DNA of 64,000 nucleotides from a virus. This document shows positions 17,350 through 26,330 of the stretch, one piece after another. How positions within the stretch are numbered: the stretch's first letter is position 1; each line of letters begins with the position of its first letter. The DNA is taken from the IMG/VR virus record IMGVR_UViG_3300017971_000027, positions 1-64,000 of that record. The stretch is one strand, 5' to 3'. The notes under the pieces were generated by a model. It saw only the letters and a program-made list of their open reading frames with translations, did no database searches and had not been told where the DNA came from. The translations under genes were made by a program, and so were the position numbers.

Positions 17350-18315
17350 CTATAGAGACGTAGCCAAGTCCTTGATGTATCCGTGCAAGTCGGCATTCGT
17401 ATAGTCGACACCAAACTGGCAATACAACTGTTCGGATTCACCCGCGCCAGTCGTGCCAAGAGGTTCGAAGAATACCGTGCCTTTGCCCGGTACCGGCATG
17501 AACACGGGAGCGATCTTTGCGACGTCAAGCAACGCCAAATCGTCTGTCGCCATTACCGGATCGTAAACTACACCACACGGGCCGATTGTGGGTAGGTTGA
17601 TTGTGCGTAGAGTAACGCCACCAACGTTCCACGAATCAGGCGCATAGCCGTAGATGTCTACGAGCTGCTGGATCTGGAACGCGCCAGCAAAGATAACAGG
17701 AGTCTGCATCGAGCCGGTTTGTCCAAGGACCGCAACTTCGAGCTGGTTCATCAGGTCTTTCGACAAAACGCCACTTGCGCCGTCGATTTCGGTCGAACCA
17801 TCGTTGACCATCGCCGTGATGACACCAGTTGTTTTACCGTTTGTACCCGCTGTTGTCGGGTCGGTACCTGCGCCAAGCAACATCGAGTATTCAAGGTCAA
17901 TAGCGAGCTGCGCTAAGTGAATATCACGCTGCTTCTGCATGTCGCCCATGTTGACCACGCCTTCGCCCACGATAGCTTCCCCGCCAATCGCGTTCATCAT
18001 TGAACGTTTCTTATAGGAGAACGTGAAACGACGCTGGTGCAACTCAATGTAATTGGTTTTCTGTGCTGGTGCATAGATGTCGGACGCTGGGGCCGTCAAC
18101 GATCCAGTTTCAGTCACAGTGTAGGTCTGTGATGCTGCGTCCAACGTGATAAAGTTACCCATAACGAAGGTATCCGTTCCCGTTGTACGTCCACCAGTCA
18201 AACCACCCGTCATCGAAAGCAACGGGGTTTTGCGGTATTGATTACCGATTACAAATAGCTCTCCCGCGTAATTTGGAAGTGCTACAGTGTCGGCATTGCC
18301 GTCTGTGTGAGCCAT
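17350..18315 (-). CDS. Major capsid protein (HK97 fold, DUF5309-like)
   Basis: A 321-residue protein placed after a scaffold gene and before decoration-type genes. The segments NYIELHQRRFTFSYKKRS, QLAIDLEYSMLLGAG and VYDPVMATDDLALLD are typical of the SU10/DUF5309-type major capsid group, including the long helix with DLEYSMLLG. Gene order (terminase, portal, scaffold, this gene) fixes the identity. No fused protease is seen, so the separate scaffold may be removed by another protein or by exit. Confidence 0.85.
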   Translation of the reverse strand: MAHTDGNADTVALPNYAGELFVIGNQYRKTPLLSMTGGLTGGRTTGTDTFVMGNFITLDAASQTYTVTETGSLTAPASDIYAPAQKTNYIELHQRRFTFSYKKRSMMNAIGGEAIVGEGVVNMGDMQKQRDIHLAQLAIDLEYSMLLGAGTDPTTAGTNGKTTGVITAMVNDGSTEIDGASGVLSKDLMNQLEVAVLGQTGSMQTPVIFAGAFQIQQLVDIYGYAPDSWNVGGVTLRTINLPTIGPCGVVYDPVMATDDLALLDVAKIAPVFMPVPGKGTVFFEPLGTTGAGESEQLYCQFGVDYTNADLHGYIKDLATSL

Positions 18316-18344
18316 TTTGCTCTATCTCTCAGAACGCGATGACA

Positions 18345-19070
18345 CTAGCCACGCAGCATGGATGGGTTTTTCCGAATGAGTTCTTGCAACTCGTATTTCT
18401 TCATACGAATCTTATCTTGAAGAGTTTGTCTTTCGACCGGATCTGTAGTTGACCACATTTTCTTTTCAAGAGCAGCAATCTCAGCAGACGGATTACCCGC
18501 ACCAACTGCGGTCTCTTCATCGCGAACTTTGCCCTTCGGCGGTGGGTCAGACTTCATTTGTTCTTTGACTTGAGCCTGAACTCTTTCTGTTTCTGACTTC
18601 TTGAAGTCGTCGATCACACCCGAAAGCTCTTCGAGTTCCCCCGGCATCTTCAAGAATATCTTGCGCATTGCGGGGTCCGTAATCTCCTTGTTATCAAGAA
18701 GCTGGTTAATCTGATCTTTTCTGAGGTACTCTGCCAAAGCGTTTTGTGAAGTCTGTGCCTGTTCGCGAAGCTCTGCAATGAGTTCTTTCTCTTTGCCCTC
18801 TTCAAGAAGACGTTTTTCGCGAGCCTCTTTCTTGGCCTGCTCTTTCGCAGCCTTGATTCTCGCTTCCTCTTCTTTCTGGCGAGTTCTGACAGCTTCGTTA
18901 GCCCGTCTGTCGCCCTCGCGCTGTAGCATATCTTCAAGTTTGGCCTTAACATCGTCACGCTCGAAAAAAGCATCAATGTCAATTTCGCCTATTTCCCCGT
19001 TAGTTCCAGCATCCGGCTCGACAGTTTTTGGCGGGTCGTCTACATAGCCCTCTACGTTTGAATCTGGCAT
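18345..19070 (-). CDS. Capsid scaffolding protein
   Basis: A 241-residue, strongly charged protein with a long coiled-coil-prone middle (residues about 45-130, repeated KEEEARIKAAKEQAKKEARE-type text) and a basic C-terminus. This is the usual look of a phage scaffold. It lies between portal and major capsid genes. There is no serine-protease motif. Confidence 0.85.
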   Translation of the reverse strand: MPDSNVEGYVDDPPKTVEPDAGTNGEIGEIDIDAFFERDDVKAKLEDMLQREGDRRANEAVRTRQKEEEARIKAAKEQAKKEAREKRLLEEGKEKELIAELREQAQTSQNALAEYLRKDQINQLLDNKEITDPAMRKIFLKMPGELEELSGVIDDFKKSETERVQAQVKEQMKSDPPPKGKVRDEETAVGAGNPSAEIAALEKKMWSTTDPVERQTLQDKIRMKKYELQELIRKNPSMLRG

Positions 19071-19098
19071 TTTTTATTCCTTACTTCTTACAGCACCT

Positions 19099-20523
19099 TT
19101 AGTCGGTACTTTGTTGACCTTCACCGGAATCGTCATCATCCCCAGACTCTTCCTTCTGTTCGTTTGCCCGTCCTGCAAACTCGAGTTGGAGTTCCATCTG
19201 GTTAAGCTGCTCTTTCCGTTTAAGATCGGCTTCCTCGTTCGGATCTTTGATCGATGGGATATGTCTCAAGATTGATTCCAGCGACATGAACGGAGCGATA
19301 AGTGGAAGTGCTTTCCAGATCTCCATCTCGTCTACCGGGATGTTGAGATCGAATTTCACCTCGTAATCTTCAAGAACCGGCATCTGCAATACTGACCAGA
19401 CTCTGTTTATCAGGTTGATCCTAGAGCGCAGACCCATCTCGAAGTATTTGGTGAATATTCCTGCCTGCTCGATTTGTGGCTGGAGTTTCAACTTGAGGGC
19501 GATACCACTCGCTCGACCAGTTGATCCGACGATAGTATGGATATCTGCAACGCGAGCCATCATGTGAATGTCACTACGGGTGACCTTCATATCAAACTCT
19601 ACTTTTTGTGGCGCGTTGCCTCGATCCAAGAATTTTACGACAGCATCCTCGCGATTGGTGGTTATGATTTTGTCCTCCCGCATCTTCTGGATATACGATT
19701 TGCCATCGTTGTCCAGCTGATACAGCGCGTTAGGACTGTAACCGTTAATCCACAGTAGACTGTCGACGTTAAAAATAACATCGTCCGCATTAGAAGAACG
19801 TACTGAGTTCCAAATATCCTGCTGGCTGATTATGTCTTCGCCAATAAATGAACGGTCATCACTCGAGACAGAAAAAACCACTATTGGCATCTGGCCATAT
19901 TTATGTTCTGTTATTTCGATATTGGAAGGTTGCGCAAACCTGTGTTCTGGGCTTTCGATCATGAACGACACAATTTTACGGTCGTCGTATACGGTGTAAT
20001 GATCGATAGGCTCTTGGGTGATGCGACCTCGGAAAAGGGTCCCTTCTTCTATCTCAACTTTAAGTATCGCGCCTTGCATGACGCCGTCTTGGTCGTAGAC
20101 GAAAGCCCATCCTTGAGGGCCATAAATGTCAATGCCGATATTCTCGCCGTCAAATGAATGCACCTCGACCGAGAAACCTTCGAGCACACAGTTGAGATAA
20201 TGCTCCATGTCGAGCGCACTGATTCCTGAGTCTCGAACCATCTTCATGAACTCACGGAGGGCGGTTTGGTCTGCATCTACTTTCGAGAGGGTATACTTCA
20301 CGGGGTTGGTCATACAGAACCCGACATGAGAATCGACGATATACTTGATCCAGTTTGTTATTACCTTGTTTTTTGTCTCGCCGTCAGTTTTGCGGGTACC
20401 GGCTTCCTCAAGGATAGCTTGGATGCCGTTGTAGTAGTCCACGCGCCCTTTTTGCACGTTACGACGGTCCTGCTTACTATCCCAAAGCTTGATTACCTCG
20501 TCTACAGTTAAATCGATACCCAT
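19099..20523 (-). CDS. Portal protein (SPP1 gp6-like)
   Basis: A 474-residue protein of the SPP1 gp6/DUF1073-type portal family by length and order. Segments include VDSHVGFCMTNPVKYTLS, YGPQGWAFVYDQDG and IVGSTGRASGIALKLKLQP, the last matching the conserved portal stem/wing region. The C-terminus is acidic (SGDDDDSGEGQQSTD). It would form the dodecameric ring through which DNA is packaged. Confidence 0.9.
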   Translation of the reverse strand: MGIDLTVDEVIKLWDSKQDRRNVQKGRVDYYNGIQAILEEAGTRKTDGETKNKVITNWIKYIVDSHVGFCMTNPVKYTLSKVDADQTALREFMKMVRDSGISALDMEHYLNCVLEGFSVEVHSFDGENIGIDIYGPQGWAFVYDQDGVMQGAILKVEIEEGTLFRGRITQEPIDHYTVYDDRKIVSFMIESPEHRFAQPSNIEITEHKYGQMPIVVFSVSSDDRSFIGEDIISQQDIWNSVRSSNADDVIFNVDSLLWINGYSPNALYQLDNDGKSYIQKMREDKIITTNREDAVVKFLDRGNAPQKVEFDMKVTRSDIHMMARVADIHTIVGSTGRASGIALKLKLQPQIEQAGIFTKYFEMGLRSRINLINRVWSVLQMPVLEDYEVKFDLNIPVDEMEIWKALPLIAPFMSLESILRHIPSIKDPNEEADLKRKEQLNQMELQLEFAGRANEQKEESGDDDDSGEGQQSTD

Positions 20524-20526
20524 TCG

Positions 20527-20706
20527 TTAGCCTACCTTCTGACCTCTTTGTTTTTGCGATTCCTTGATGGCCGAACCTTGAAGGTGGGCCTTTTGTTTTG
20601 CACGTTTGCGTGAAGACTCGTTGCCGGGAGTGTAGGTGTAACAGAATCCACTATCACCGTACTTGTACCCCGGTCGACCATTTTTTCTGCACCGTTTGAC
20701 TGGCAT
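20527..20706 (-). CDS. Small conserved basic phage protein
   Basis: From the ATG at 20706 the product is 59 residues: it begins MPVKRCRKNGRPGYKYGDSG and ends in a Lys/Arg/Gln-rich tail. Short proteins with this P-x-K/Y-x-C...GYKWG-like start are common between terminase and portal genes of tailed phages; their function is unknown to me. The longer frame above 20706 overlaps the next gene and is unlikely. Confidence 0.7.
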   Translation of the reverse strand: MPVKRCRKNGRPGYKYGDSGFCYTYTPGNESSRKRAKQKAHLQGSAIKESQKQRGQKVG

Positions 20707-20707
20707 T

Positions 20708-21270
20708 TTAACACCTCGCAGCCGGAGACTGTCGCAATGAATTGCGATACAGTCTGCCATATTCGTCATATGGTCCGCGAAAACCATTGTTGATTTCGTT
20801 TTGGTACCGCCCCTTCATGCATAGATACACGTTTTTCATTCTCGGCGCGATTACCCATTGAGAACCGGCATCACGAGAAGCACGTTCCTCTTTTTCTATC
20901 TCACTTTCAATCCACTTGAACCGCTCTCTCCAGTTTAATGGTTTGAGCCATTTCCAGATTTCAGCGTCTGACATTTTATACGCTGGTTTGGTACCGGCGT
21001 CGATAGCTGCCTTGATCTTGCTCGTGTCGGCTTTGATTTCAACATTAATCTTCCCGACTATATATTCGCTCAAGTCTTTTTTGTCGAATATGACTTCGCA
21101 CGGGCCGAGATCTTTAACAGGACCCTCACATACCGCCTGCGCAACATTTTTTGTCGCGCCTTTCTTTGCCGGTGGCAGTTTGATTCTCGGTTCAGCTCCT
21201 GCTTTTTTCGAAGCCAGCCCGAGTATTGCACCTGCTCCGCCGAAATCTTCAGAAAATCTGCTCTGTTCAT
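20708..21270 (-). pseudogene. Frameshifted ORF, N-terminus resembling tail tube start
   Basis: An ATG at 21270 with GGAG upstream opens MNRADF, but the frame that continues as SEDFGGAGAILGLAS...KDLGPCEVIF and runs to 20708 is one base off. The two join if the four-T run at 21253-21256 (minus strand) is read with a -1 shift. The downstream part on its own would have to start at a TTG at 21073. It shares DLGPCEV(I/L)F with the tail tube protein at 4258-4836. Either an assembly error in the T run, a true mutation, or a second programmed frameshift would explain it. Function unknown. Confidence 0.55.
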
Positions 21271-21282
21271 TCGCACCTACTC

Positions 21283-22851
21283 CTACGCGCCGATATCAGT
21301 CCTGCTCATGAACCCCAGCCTCGGGTCCAGATCCCAGTCAGGGAAATACGTCAGTGCCAACGCATCGGCTTTGTCTGGTGAACGGCCTATCCGTTCTTTA
21401 ATATCTTTCTTTTTCTCCATCTGAATCTTGCCAGACGAATTCGTCTCATACGCCATCTCGCATAATTCTTCGAGCAGTTCATCGTCCGGCGGTAAACACA
21501 ACGTCGCGCCAAATGCAGGGTCTAAAGCATCCCGTAATTTCCAATAACATGCTGCGCGAACATTTAAGAATTGTCGCTGTCCAGTCTCGTCAGAAACGTG
21601 CCGTGCATGAGCGGAGAATTTAACTGGTATACAGTTCGTGATTCCTTGCTCTTCAATTCGCGCATAGACACCGGCACCTTCGCCGATAGCGTCAATAAAC
21701 CCTATCGCAGTCTTGTCACGGCCAAGAATGTTTTTCAGCTCCCCTGCATGTTTCATGTGGGGATTGCCAAGACCTCGACCGGGGATTTCGAATTCGGTCA
21801 CAATATCCCCGTATCGGTGGCAATATACCGAAGAGTCTGACCCCATACCAGCGATGTCCGCACCGAGTCGAAGCGAACCGTTTGTTTCCTTCTCATCATC
21901 TTCGTTCCAATTTGACCATCGTTTGAATGCCGCTTCGACCCAAGTGCGGGGAATGAGACAGTCTTCGGATTGGCGCGGAAATTGGCCAAGTACTTTGCCG
22001 AGCATAATATCTGAAGGTCGGTACCATTGGCCTTTATAACAGAAGTCGAATTCTGTGTCTGGTTTCGCGTCGATCTCTTTGATCTTCGTACACCACGACG
22101 GCATAAGAAGACGTTCTTCAATCCACGTCTTATCGACCTGACCCGGAATATTATTCTCGCCCGTCAGCACGTTCGGCGCGTTCAGACAGTTCAGAGTGAA
22201 TTTGGCGTAGAGGGGATCGAAGAATGATTTATAAAACCCGCCCGTTATCCGAACGGGGTTGCCTACGATCAATAGGCGGGAGTTACCGGTAAGAAGACCC
22301 TCTATCGCCCTAAATGTATCGTCCGTTATGCCGGAGGCCTCGGACATGACTACCAGAACATTTTCGCTGTGGTATCCTGTCCATGCCTCGGCTGATTTGT
22401 CAGCTGCTTTGAATCCTTCGAGATAATGGTTCGAACCTGAGATTTTGCCTTTTTCCGGCAATGTCAGACGTTGCGTCAGTAGCCGACCTTCCAACTCTAT
22501 GCCAAGGCTGGCCAACTTTTCGTTGGCGTTGTTCCACATGCCTGCAATCTCGGTCATCATGATCGACTTAACCTGACGCAGAGTTGGAGCGGTCGAGACT
22601 ACTTTAGAAGGAGAATTGAGGTACAAGAACGCCAGTGATATGGCAGCAGCAACGTAATCTTTACCTCGTGCGTGACCAGAACGGACAGTTGTGCGCCGAT
22701 GATCTTTGCAACACTGCACAGAATCGACGATTTCCTGTTGTTCAGGATCAAGATTTACGTGGAGAACGTCTCGAATCCATTCATTCCAGTGACCATCCTC
22801 GAAGTCGTTTTCGGGCGTTCCACGGTAGTATGTCTTAGATTTTATTTGCAT
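21283..22851 (-). CDS. terL: Terminase large subunit
   Basis: A 522-residue packaging motor. The ATPase P-loop is a variant, VRSGHARGKDY at residues 57-66, followed by a hydrophobic strand ending VLVVMSEASG (Walker B) near residue 170. The nuclease half carries acidic residues in LRLGADIAGMGSDSS, FIDAIGEGAG and RSPDKADALALTY, matching the RNase H-like fold. It starts 14 nt after the small terminase stop. The packaging type cannot be set by reading alone. Confidence 0.93.
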   Translation of the reverse strand: MQIKSKTYYRGTPENDFEDGHWNEWIRDVLHVNLDPEQQEIVDSVQCCKDHRRTTVRSGHARGKDYVAAAISLAFLYLNSPSKVVSTAPTLRQVKSIMMTEIAGMWNNANEKLASLGIELEGRLLTQRLTLPEKGKISGSNHYLEGFKAADKSAEAWTGYHSENVLVVMSEASGITDDTFRAIEGLLTGNSRLLIVGNPVRITGGFYKSFFDPLYAKFTLNCLNAPNVLTGENNIPGQVDKTWIEERLLMPSWCTKIKEIDAKPDTEFDFCYKGQWYRPSDIMLGKVLGQFPRQSEDCLIPRTWVEAAFKRWSNWNEDDEKETNGSLRLGADIAGMGSDSSVYCHRYGDIVTEFEIPGRGLGNPHMKHAGELKNILGRDKTAIGFIDAIGEGAGVYARIEEQGITNCIPVKFSAHARHVSDETGQRQFLNVRAACYWKLRDALDPAFGATLCLPPDDELLEELCEMAYETNSSGKIQMEKKKDIKERIGRSPDKADALALTYFPDWDLDPRLGFMSRTDIGA

Positions 22852-22865
22852 GTAGATTCTCTGGC

Positions 22866-23342
22866 CTACATGTCAATCAGTTTCTGCACGTCTTTTTCAG
22901 TAGCTTTAACGGGTGTCTCGTCATCGAGATCGAGCCAACCGACTGTCTTCTTCTCGGTCTTGTCGACCTTAATTGCGTGGGGTTCCTTTTTCCAGTCTTC
23001 ACGTTTGCGCTGAAGCAGTTCCCACCAATATTTCGCGTCTTTGCCACCCGCCTTAACCTTTCGCAGTGCTTCGAGTTCAAACTCGGCACCGGCTTTCTCG
23101 ACGTCGCCGTAGAAGTTGTAATGTTCTATTTCAGATGGCGACAGCTCGGCTACAAGACGTTCTCCAGACTGCACTGCTTCCCAAATCTTCTTGCCACGAT
23201 TCACGAAATGATTTATTCGTCTCGCATCTACACCTATAGCCTTTGCGCCAACAGAAGGAGTAACCCCTTGGCGAATATGGTCTATGATAAGCTTTCGCTG
23301 GTTAGGGCTAATTGACGTTCGCGGCTTTCGTGGCGTGGCCAT
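22866..23342 (-). CDS. terS: Terminase small subunit
   Basis: A 158-residue protein with an N-terminal helix-turn-helix (RQGVTPSVGAKAIGVDARRINHF) and a central helical part with YWWELLQRKREDWKKE. This is the usual arrangement of the small subunit that binds the packaging site. It lies directly upstream of terL. The C-terminus is charged. Confidence 0.8.
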   Translation of the reverse strand: MATPRKPRTSISPNQRKLIIDHIRQGVTPSVGAKAIGVDARRINHFVNRGKKIWEAVQSGERLVAELSPSEIEHYNFYGDVEKAGAEFELEALRKVKAGGKDAKYWWELLQRKREDWKKEPHAIKVDKTEKKTVGWLDLDDETPVKATEKDVQKLIDM

Positions 23343-23395
23343 GTATGAATCCTTACAGTGTATGTGATGATTGTTAGATGTCTAACAGTCTGGTT

Positions 23396-23487
23396 AAAAA
23401 AAAGATAGTCGAGAGAACAGGTTGACGCTTGACATCTGAACCCTGTTATTTCCATTATGTGGTCGGCAAACACGCACCTGTTCCCTC
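23396..23487 (-). terminator. Rho-independent terminator with long loop
   Basis: On the minus strand a 12-bp stem with one G-U (23476-23487 with 23411-23422) is followed by a run of eight T (23396-23403). It lies in the 216-nt gap between the sigma-like regulator and terS, so it can separate the regulator operon from the packaging genes. The loop is about 53 nt, unusually long. I see no gene in this gap. Confidence 0.55.
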
Positions 23488-23558
23488 ACTAGATGAGGTA
23501 TAGTCAACTATCGAGACTGTAAGGCGTTGGCTGGCGTGACTTTACGCAAAAAAGGTTG

Positions 23559-23885
23559 TCAACTTTTGTCAAGTTTTTGTCTCGCATCACGCAAGACACG
23601 GGATACCCAAGCCTTATCGACCCCAACATCTGCTGCTATCTCCTGCTGGGTCTTGCCATCGAAAAGGTACATCAGGATGATCTGCTCTTTCTTCTTCAGG
23701 AAGGTGTCGCCCCAATCCATCGGCGGGATTGGAAGCTCGTTCTCTTCAAACACATCGATGACGTCGCCGGTGCGGTATAATAGTTCGCGCTGCGGGACGT
23801 AGTCCTGACCGGCGTATTTCTCGGCCTCTGGACAGAGTTTCTCGCAGATATCGCGTTTTTCACACTTTTCACACAGATTTTTCAT
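23559..23885 (-). CDS. Sigma region-4-like transcription regulator with N-terminal cysteine cluster
   Basis: A 108-residue protein from the ATG at 23885 (TAATG overlap with the upstream stop). Residues 1-20 hold four cysteines (LCEKCEKRDICEKLC), a likely metal site. The C-terminal half reads IILMYLFDGKTQQEIAADVG...WVSRVLRDARQKL, a clear helix-turn-helix of sigma region 4/LuxR type. Its place just upstream of terS suits a late-gene activator. The promoter it would act on is not identified. Confidence 0.75.
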   Translation of the reverse strand: MKNLCEKCEKRDICEKLCPEAEKYAGQDYVPQRELLYRTGDVIDVFEENELPIPPMDWGDTFLKKKEQIILMYLFDGKTQQEIAADVGVDKAWVSRVLRDARQKLDKS

Positions 23886-24070
23886 TACTTTATCATATCC
23901 TTGCTGCATTGCGGTTGAATCCGCTTGTTATACTCCTTGAGTTCACGTTCATATTGCATCCTTTCGGCTGGAGTGCGTAATCTGAGTGGCTTGGAAAGGT
24001 CTTTTGGCCGGTCTGGCTTTTCATTGAACCCAGCAAGCCACCCAGAGCTTATAACTACACATCTGCTCAT
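23885..24070 (-). CDS. Hypothetical small protein
   Basis: A 61-residue basic protein (RCVVISSGWLAGFN, then TPAERMQYERELKEYNKRI). It overlaps its downstream neighbour as TAATG and its upstream neighbour by 4 nt, which supports expression. No family recognised. Confidence 0.6.
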   Translation of the reverse strand: MSRCVVISSGWLAGFNEKPDRPKDLSKPLRLRTPAERMQYERELKEYNKRIQPQCSKDMIK

Positions 24071-24357
24071 GATATTACCCCTTCAAGCGTATTCTCAAGC
24101 ACTTTTTTCGCATAATCGGCACATCGTGCGCACATTTTGGCGTATTTTGACCATTTTGTGCCTTTGTACCGTTCGATTGGGCCAATTTTGATGTCTAAAA
24201 CCATCGTCTGCTCGTTGCCGGTGATTCTATTGCCACAAATGGCGCAATAATCGGAATAATGGTCAGAAAACTCCAAATCTGGCCGTCCAGTACGTGAAAT
24301 TGGACTATTTTCGTCTATTTTCAGCCTTTTTTCGGGCTTTGTTCCGTTTTCGCTCAT
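24067..24357 (-). CDS. Hypothetical zinc-ribbon protein
   Basis: A 96-residue protein from the ATG at 24357. It has CAICG and CARCAD pairs about 42 residues apart, a zinc-ribbon layout, and a helical C-terminus. It overlaps the next gene as ATGA. Part of the run of small genes between tatA and terS; function unknown. Confidence 0.65.
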   Translation of the reverse strand: MSENGTKPEKRLKIDENSPISRTGRPDLEFSDHYSDYCAICGNRITGNEQTMVLDIKIGPIERYKGTKWSKYAKMCARCADYAKKVLENTLEGVIS

Positions 24358-24505
24358 CTTTGAACTTTCTCCATGTACCATTGCGATCTACCTCGTATGC
24401 GATTGACTCGTCGTGGTCTAAAAACTTCATCAAGGGCCGGTCAGTACGTTGATCGAGAGGTATTTTCGGGCTGTTTTTTGGCTTATTCCGGTGTTTTTTC
24501 GACAT
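24305..24505 (-). CDS. Hypothetical basic protein
   Basis: A 66-residue, very basic protein from the ATG at 24505 (SKKHRNKPKNSPKIPLDQR; ends RKRNKARKKAENRRK). It overlaps the downstream gene by 53 nt in another frame. Nucleic-acid binding is possible from charge alone. Confidence 0.5.
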   Translation of the reverse strand: MSKKHRNKPKNSPKIPLDQRTDRPLMKFLDHDESIAYEVDRNGTWRKFKDERKRNKARKKAENRRK

Positions 24506-24797
24506 TATCAACCTCGCAACTCGATTTTTCATCAATCTTACCCTCCATTTGCTCGGCTAACTCGCCCATGACAAGGTCTGAGAGCATCTTCAGGGCCAGC
24601 GCATAGTGGACCGGTTCAGGCTCGATTTTACGTTTTTTGGCCTCTTCCATGACCTGCTCCAAAACCTCGCGATTCGCCGTGATCCCGATGCCCTGCTCGC
24701 TAATATCGAGGAAAAACTTCGAAATCGTGCAATATCCTTGGATCTGGTCGTCGGTACAGGCGTCCAGATTGTCGATTAGGTCTGTAAATTCACTCAT
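24483..24797 (-). CDS. Hypothetical helical protein
   Basis: A 104-residue acidic, mostly helical protein (QVMEEAKKRKIEPEPVHYALALKML). The ATG at 24797 is preceded by AAAGGATAG. No motif recognised. Confidence 0.65.
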   Translation of the reverse strand: MSEFTDLIDNLDACTDDQIQGYCTISKFFLDISEQGIGITANREVLEQVMEEAKKRKIEPEPVHYALALKMLSDLVMGELAEQMEGKIDEKSSCEVDNVEKTPE

Positions 24798-24808
24798 TTT
24801 CTATCCTT

Positions 24809-24886
24809 TCAGTCGCACAGCATCACGTAAAGGCCGTAAGCAACCAGCCCAACCAGCAGGACTATATACAATACTTCTTCGCTCAT
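24809..24886 (-). CDS. Very small membrane protein (25 residues)
   Basis: An ATG overlapping the upstream stop (ATGA) opens MSEEVLYIVLLVGLVAYGLY and ends after VMLCD. The middle 17 residues form one hydrophobic membrane span. Coupling to the upstream zinc-ribbon gene and the clean hydrophobic profile support it. Confidence 0.55.
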   Translation of the reverse strand: MSEEVLYIVLLVGLVAYGLYVMLCD

Positions 24887-25173
24887 TCGTCAATCCTCAA
24901 CTTTCGCCTGATTTGTCGTTGCTTGTTTTCCAGTTCAGATATTCTTTCCTCGAACATGGCGTCATTCGATTGCTGTTTTTCCCTTTCTTCAGGAGATTGC
25001 AGCAATACCTCGAACTTACCACCCTCAACCATCTCCGCCATTATCGCGGACTTGGAATTACACGAGCCACACATCCACATAGAACTTCGCCTATTATGAT
25101 ATGCGTATCCGTTAATTATTGACCCACAGTCGCAACATTTCTGATTCGTGGCGTAACTCATATCGCTACTCAT
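24883..25173 (-). CDS. Zinc-ribbon protein with coiled-coil tail
   Basis: A 96-residue protein with CCDCG and CGSCN pairs around GYAYHNRRSSMWM, followed by a charged coiled coil. AGGAG precedes the ATG. The zinc-ribbon half is a clear paralogue of the gene immediately upstream (25174-25314), so the two arose by duplication. Confidence 0.7.
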   Translation of the reverse strand: MSSDMSYATNQKCCDCGSIINGYAYHNRRSSMWMCGSCNSKSAIMAEMVEGGKFEVLLQSPEEREKQQSNDAMFEERISELENKQRQIRRKLRIDE

Positions 25174-25314
25174 CTACTTCTCCTGTTTCCTTACCACCAT
25201 CGCGCATTCCGTACACATCCATTCTTTCGTCGCGTGATCGTAATACGCATGTCCGTTCAGTTCAATACCACACTCGCAACATTCACGACGCACGGCGATG
25301 CTTAAACATTTCAT
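25174..25314 (-). CDS. Small zinc-ribbon protein (46 residues)
   Basis: The ATG at 25314 overlaps the upstream stop (ATGA). The product has CCECGIELNGHAYYDHA and WMCTECAMVV, paralogous to the N-terminal half of the next gene (CCDCG...GYAYHN...WMCGSC). Two CxxC pairs suit one zinc ion. Confidence 0.65.
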   Translation of the reverse strand: MKCLSIAVRRECCECGIELNGHAYYDHATKEWMCTECAMVVRKQEK

Positions 25315-25472
25315 TGGTTACATTTCTTTCGTTTTTTTATGAGCAGCTCATCAACCTCTTTCTTTGATAGATATTTTTTGCGCTGGCACTTTGACTTTTG
25401 TTTTTCTTCTTCAATCCACTCTTGAACACGCGCTCGACCTTCCTCTTTTTCTTCTGGCGTTGGCTCGCTCAT
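25311..25472 (-). CDS. Hypothetical charged protein (53 residues)
   Basis: Opens MSEPTPEEKEEGRARVQEW and continues with Lys/Glu-rich helix to KKRKKCNQ. The stop overlaps the next ATG (ATGA), indicating translational coupling. No family recognised. Confidence 0.6.
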   Translation of the reverse strand: MSEPTPEEKEEGRARVQEWIEEEKQKSKCQRKKYLSKKEVDELLIKKRKKCNQ

Positions 25473-25477
25473 ACTCT

Positions 25478-26077
25478 CTATTCATCTCCAATCTTGTATG
25501 TCTGGAACACTCTCCATGAAGTCACTGCGAACGGCTTAAAACACTTCGCGCACATCACGTCAGGATCGTTCCACACATCGGTGTACCCCCACGAACTTTG
25601 ACCAATATTAAGTCTAGCCTCGTCGTCGCAGAACATATCATGTGGAGTGCCTTTTAGTTCTTGTGGAAGCGTTCTCTCCCCGCAATATGGACAGACGATA
25701 TATTTGCCACGAAGTCTCCAGCAGTTATTATAACTTTGTATGGCTGGACATTTATCACGAGTGGTTTCATAGCACTCGATACACAAATCATGCATCTGAT
25801 ATATTAAGTTGCCTTCGTCTGTGGCTTCTATTCTTGCTCCACATTTTTCACATTCGTTTCCCATATTCACATCCTCTGGCCCATACCATTCTACAGGTTC
25901 ACAAGTATCATTATCACAATACGGACATTCTTGATTGTCCTCTTCATCAATAGCAACCGGATAACAACTTATATGCCATTGACCACATATTCTACAAACT
26001 ACTTTTGCTACCAGCCACCCTTGACCGCCGTTAGGTATATCTTCACAGCTAAGGTCTTCCATTTCATTCAACCACAT
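25478..26077 (-). CDS. Multi-zinc-ribbon protein
   Basis: About 199 residues with at least five CxxC pairs: CRICG, CPYCD, CEKCG, CIEC, CPYCG and CAKC. This layout suits three zinc ribbons in a row, as in rubredoxin-like or transcription-factor-like proteins. The start is uncertain between ATGs at 26077 and 26062; both overlap or abut the upstream gene. Role unknown. Confidence 0.65.
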   Translation of the reverse strand: MWLNEMEDLSCEDIPNGGQGWLVAKVVCRICGQWHISCYPVAIDEEDNQECPYCDNDTCEPVEWYGPEDVNMGNECEKCGARIEATDEGNLIYQMHDLCIECYETTRDKCPAIQSYNNCWRLRGKYIVCPYCGERTLPQELKGTPHDMFCDDEARLNIGQSSWGYTDVWNDPDVMCAKCFKPFAVTSWRVFQTYKIGDE

Positions 26078-26330
26078 ATTTTCTAGCAGACTTTTTGGCA
26101 ACAGCAATCAACCTGCACATCAAGGGCCACGCCTCCTCTGGACACTCTGCGGTTTCTTCAGTGTAGTCCTTTGCTATATCCGCATCAACCTCTTCGAGAA
26201 CGTCTAGCAAAACATTTTTCCAATCTATGTTTTCTACAGCTAACTCATTTCTCAATTTCGCGTTCACGGCTCTCTCCCTTTTTATCTGACCTCGCAACCT
26301 ATCTTCAATTGTTTCTTCCGACTTGTTCAT
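26064..26330 (-). CDS. Hypothetical helical protein
   Basis: An 88-residue charged helical protein (EDRLRGQIKRERAVNAKL). The ATG at 26330 overlaps the stop of the upstream small gene as ATGA, which decides the start over two in-frame upstream ATGs. Confidence 0.6.
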   Translation of the reverse strand: MNKSEETIEDRLRGQIKRERAVNAKLRNELAVENIDWKNVLLDVLEEVDADIAKDYTEETAECPEEAWPLMCRLIAVAKKSARKYVVE

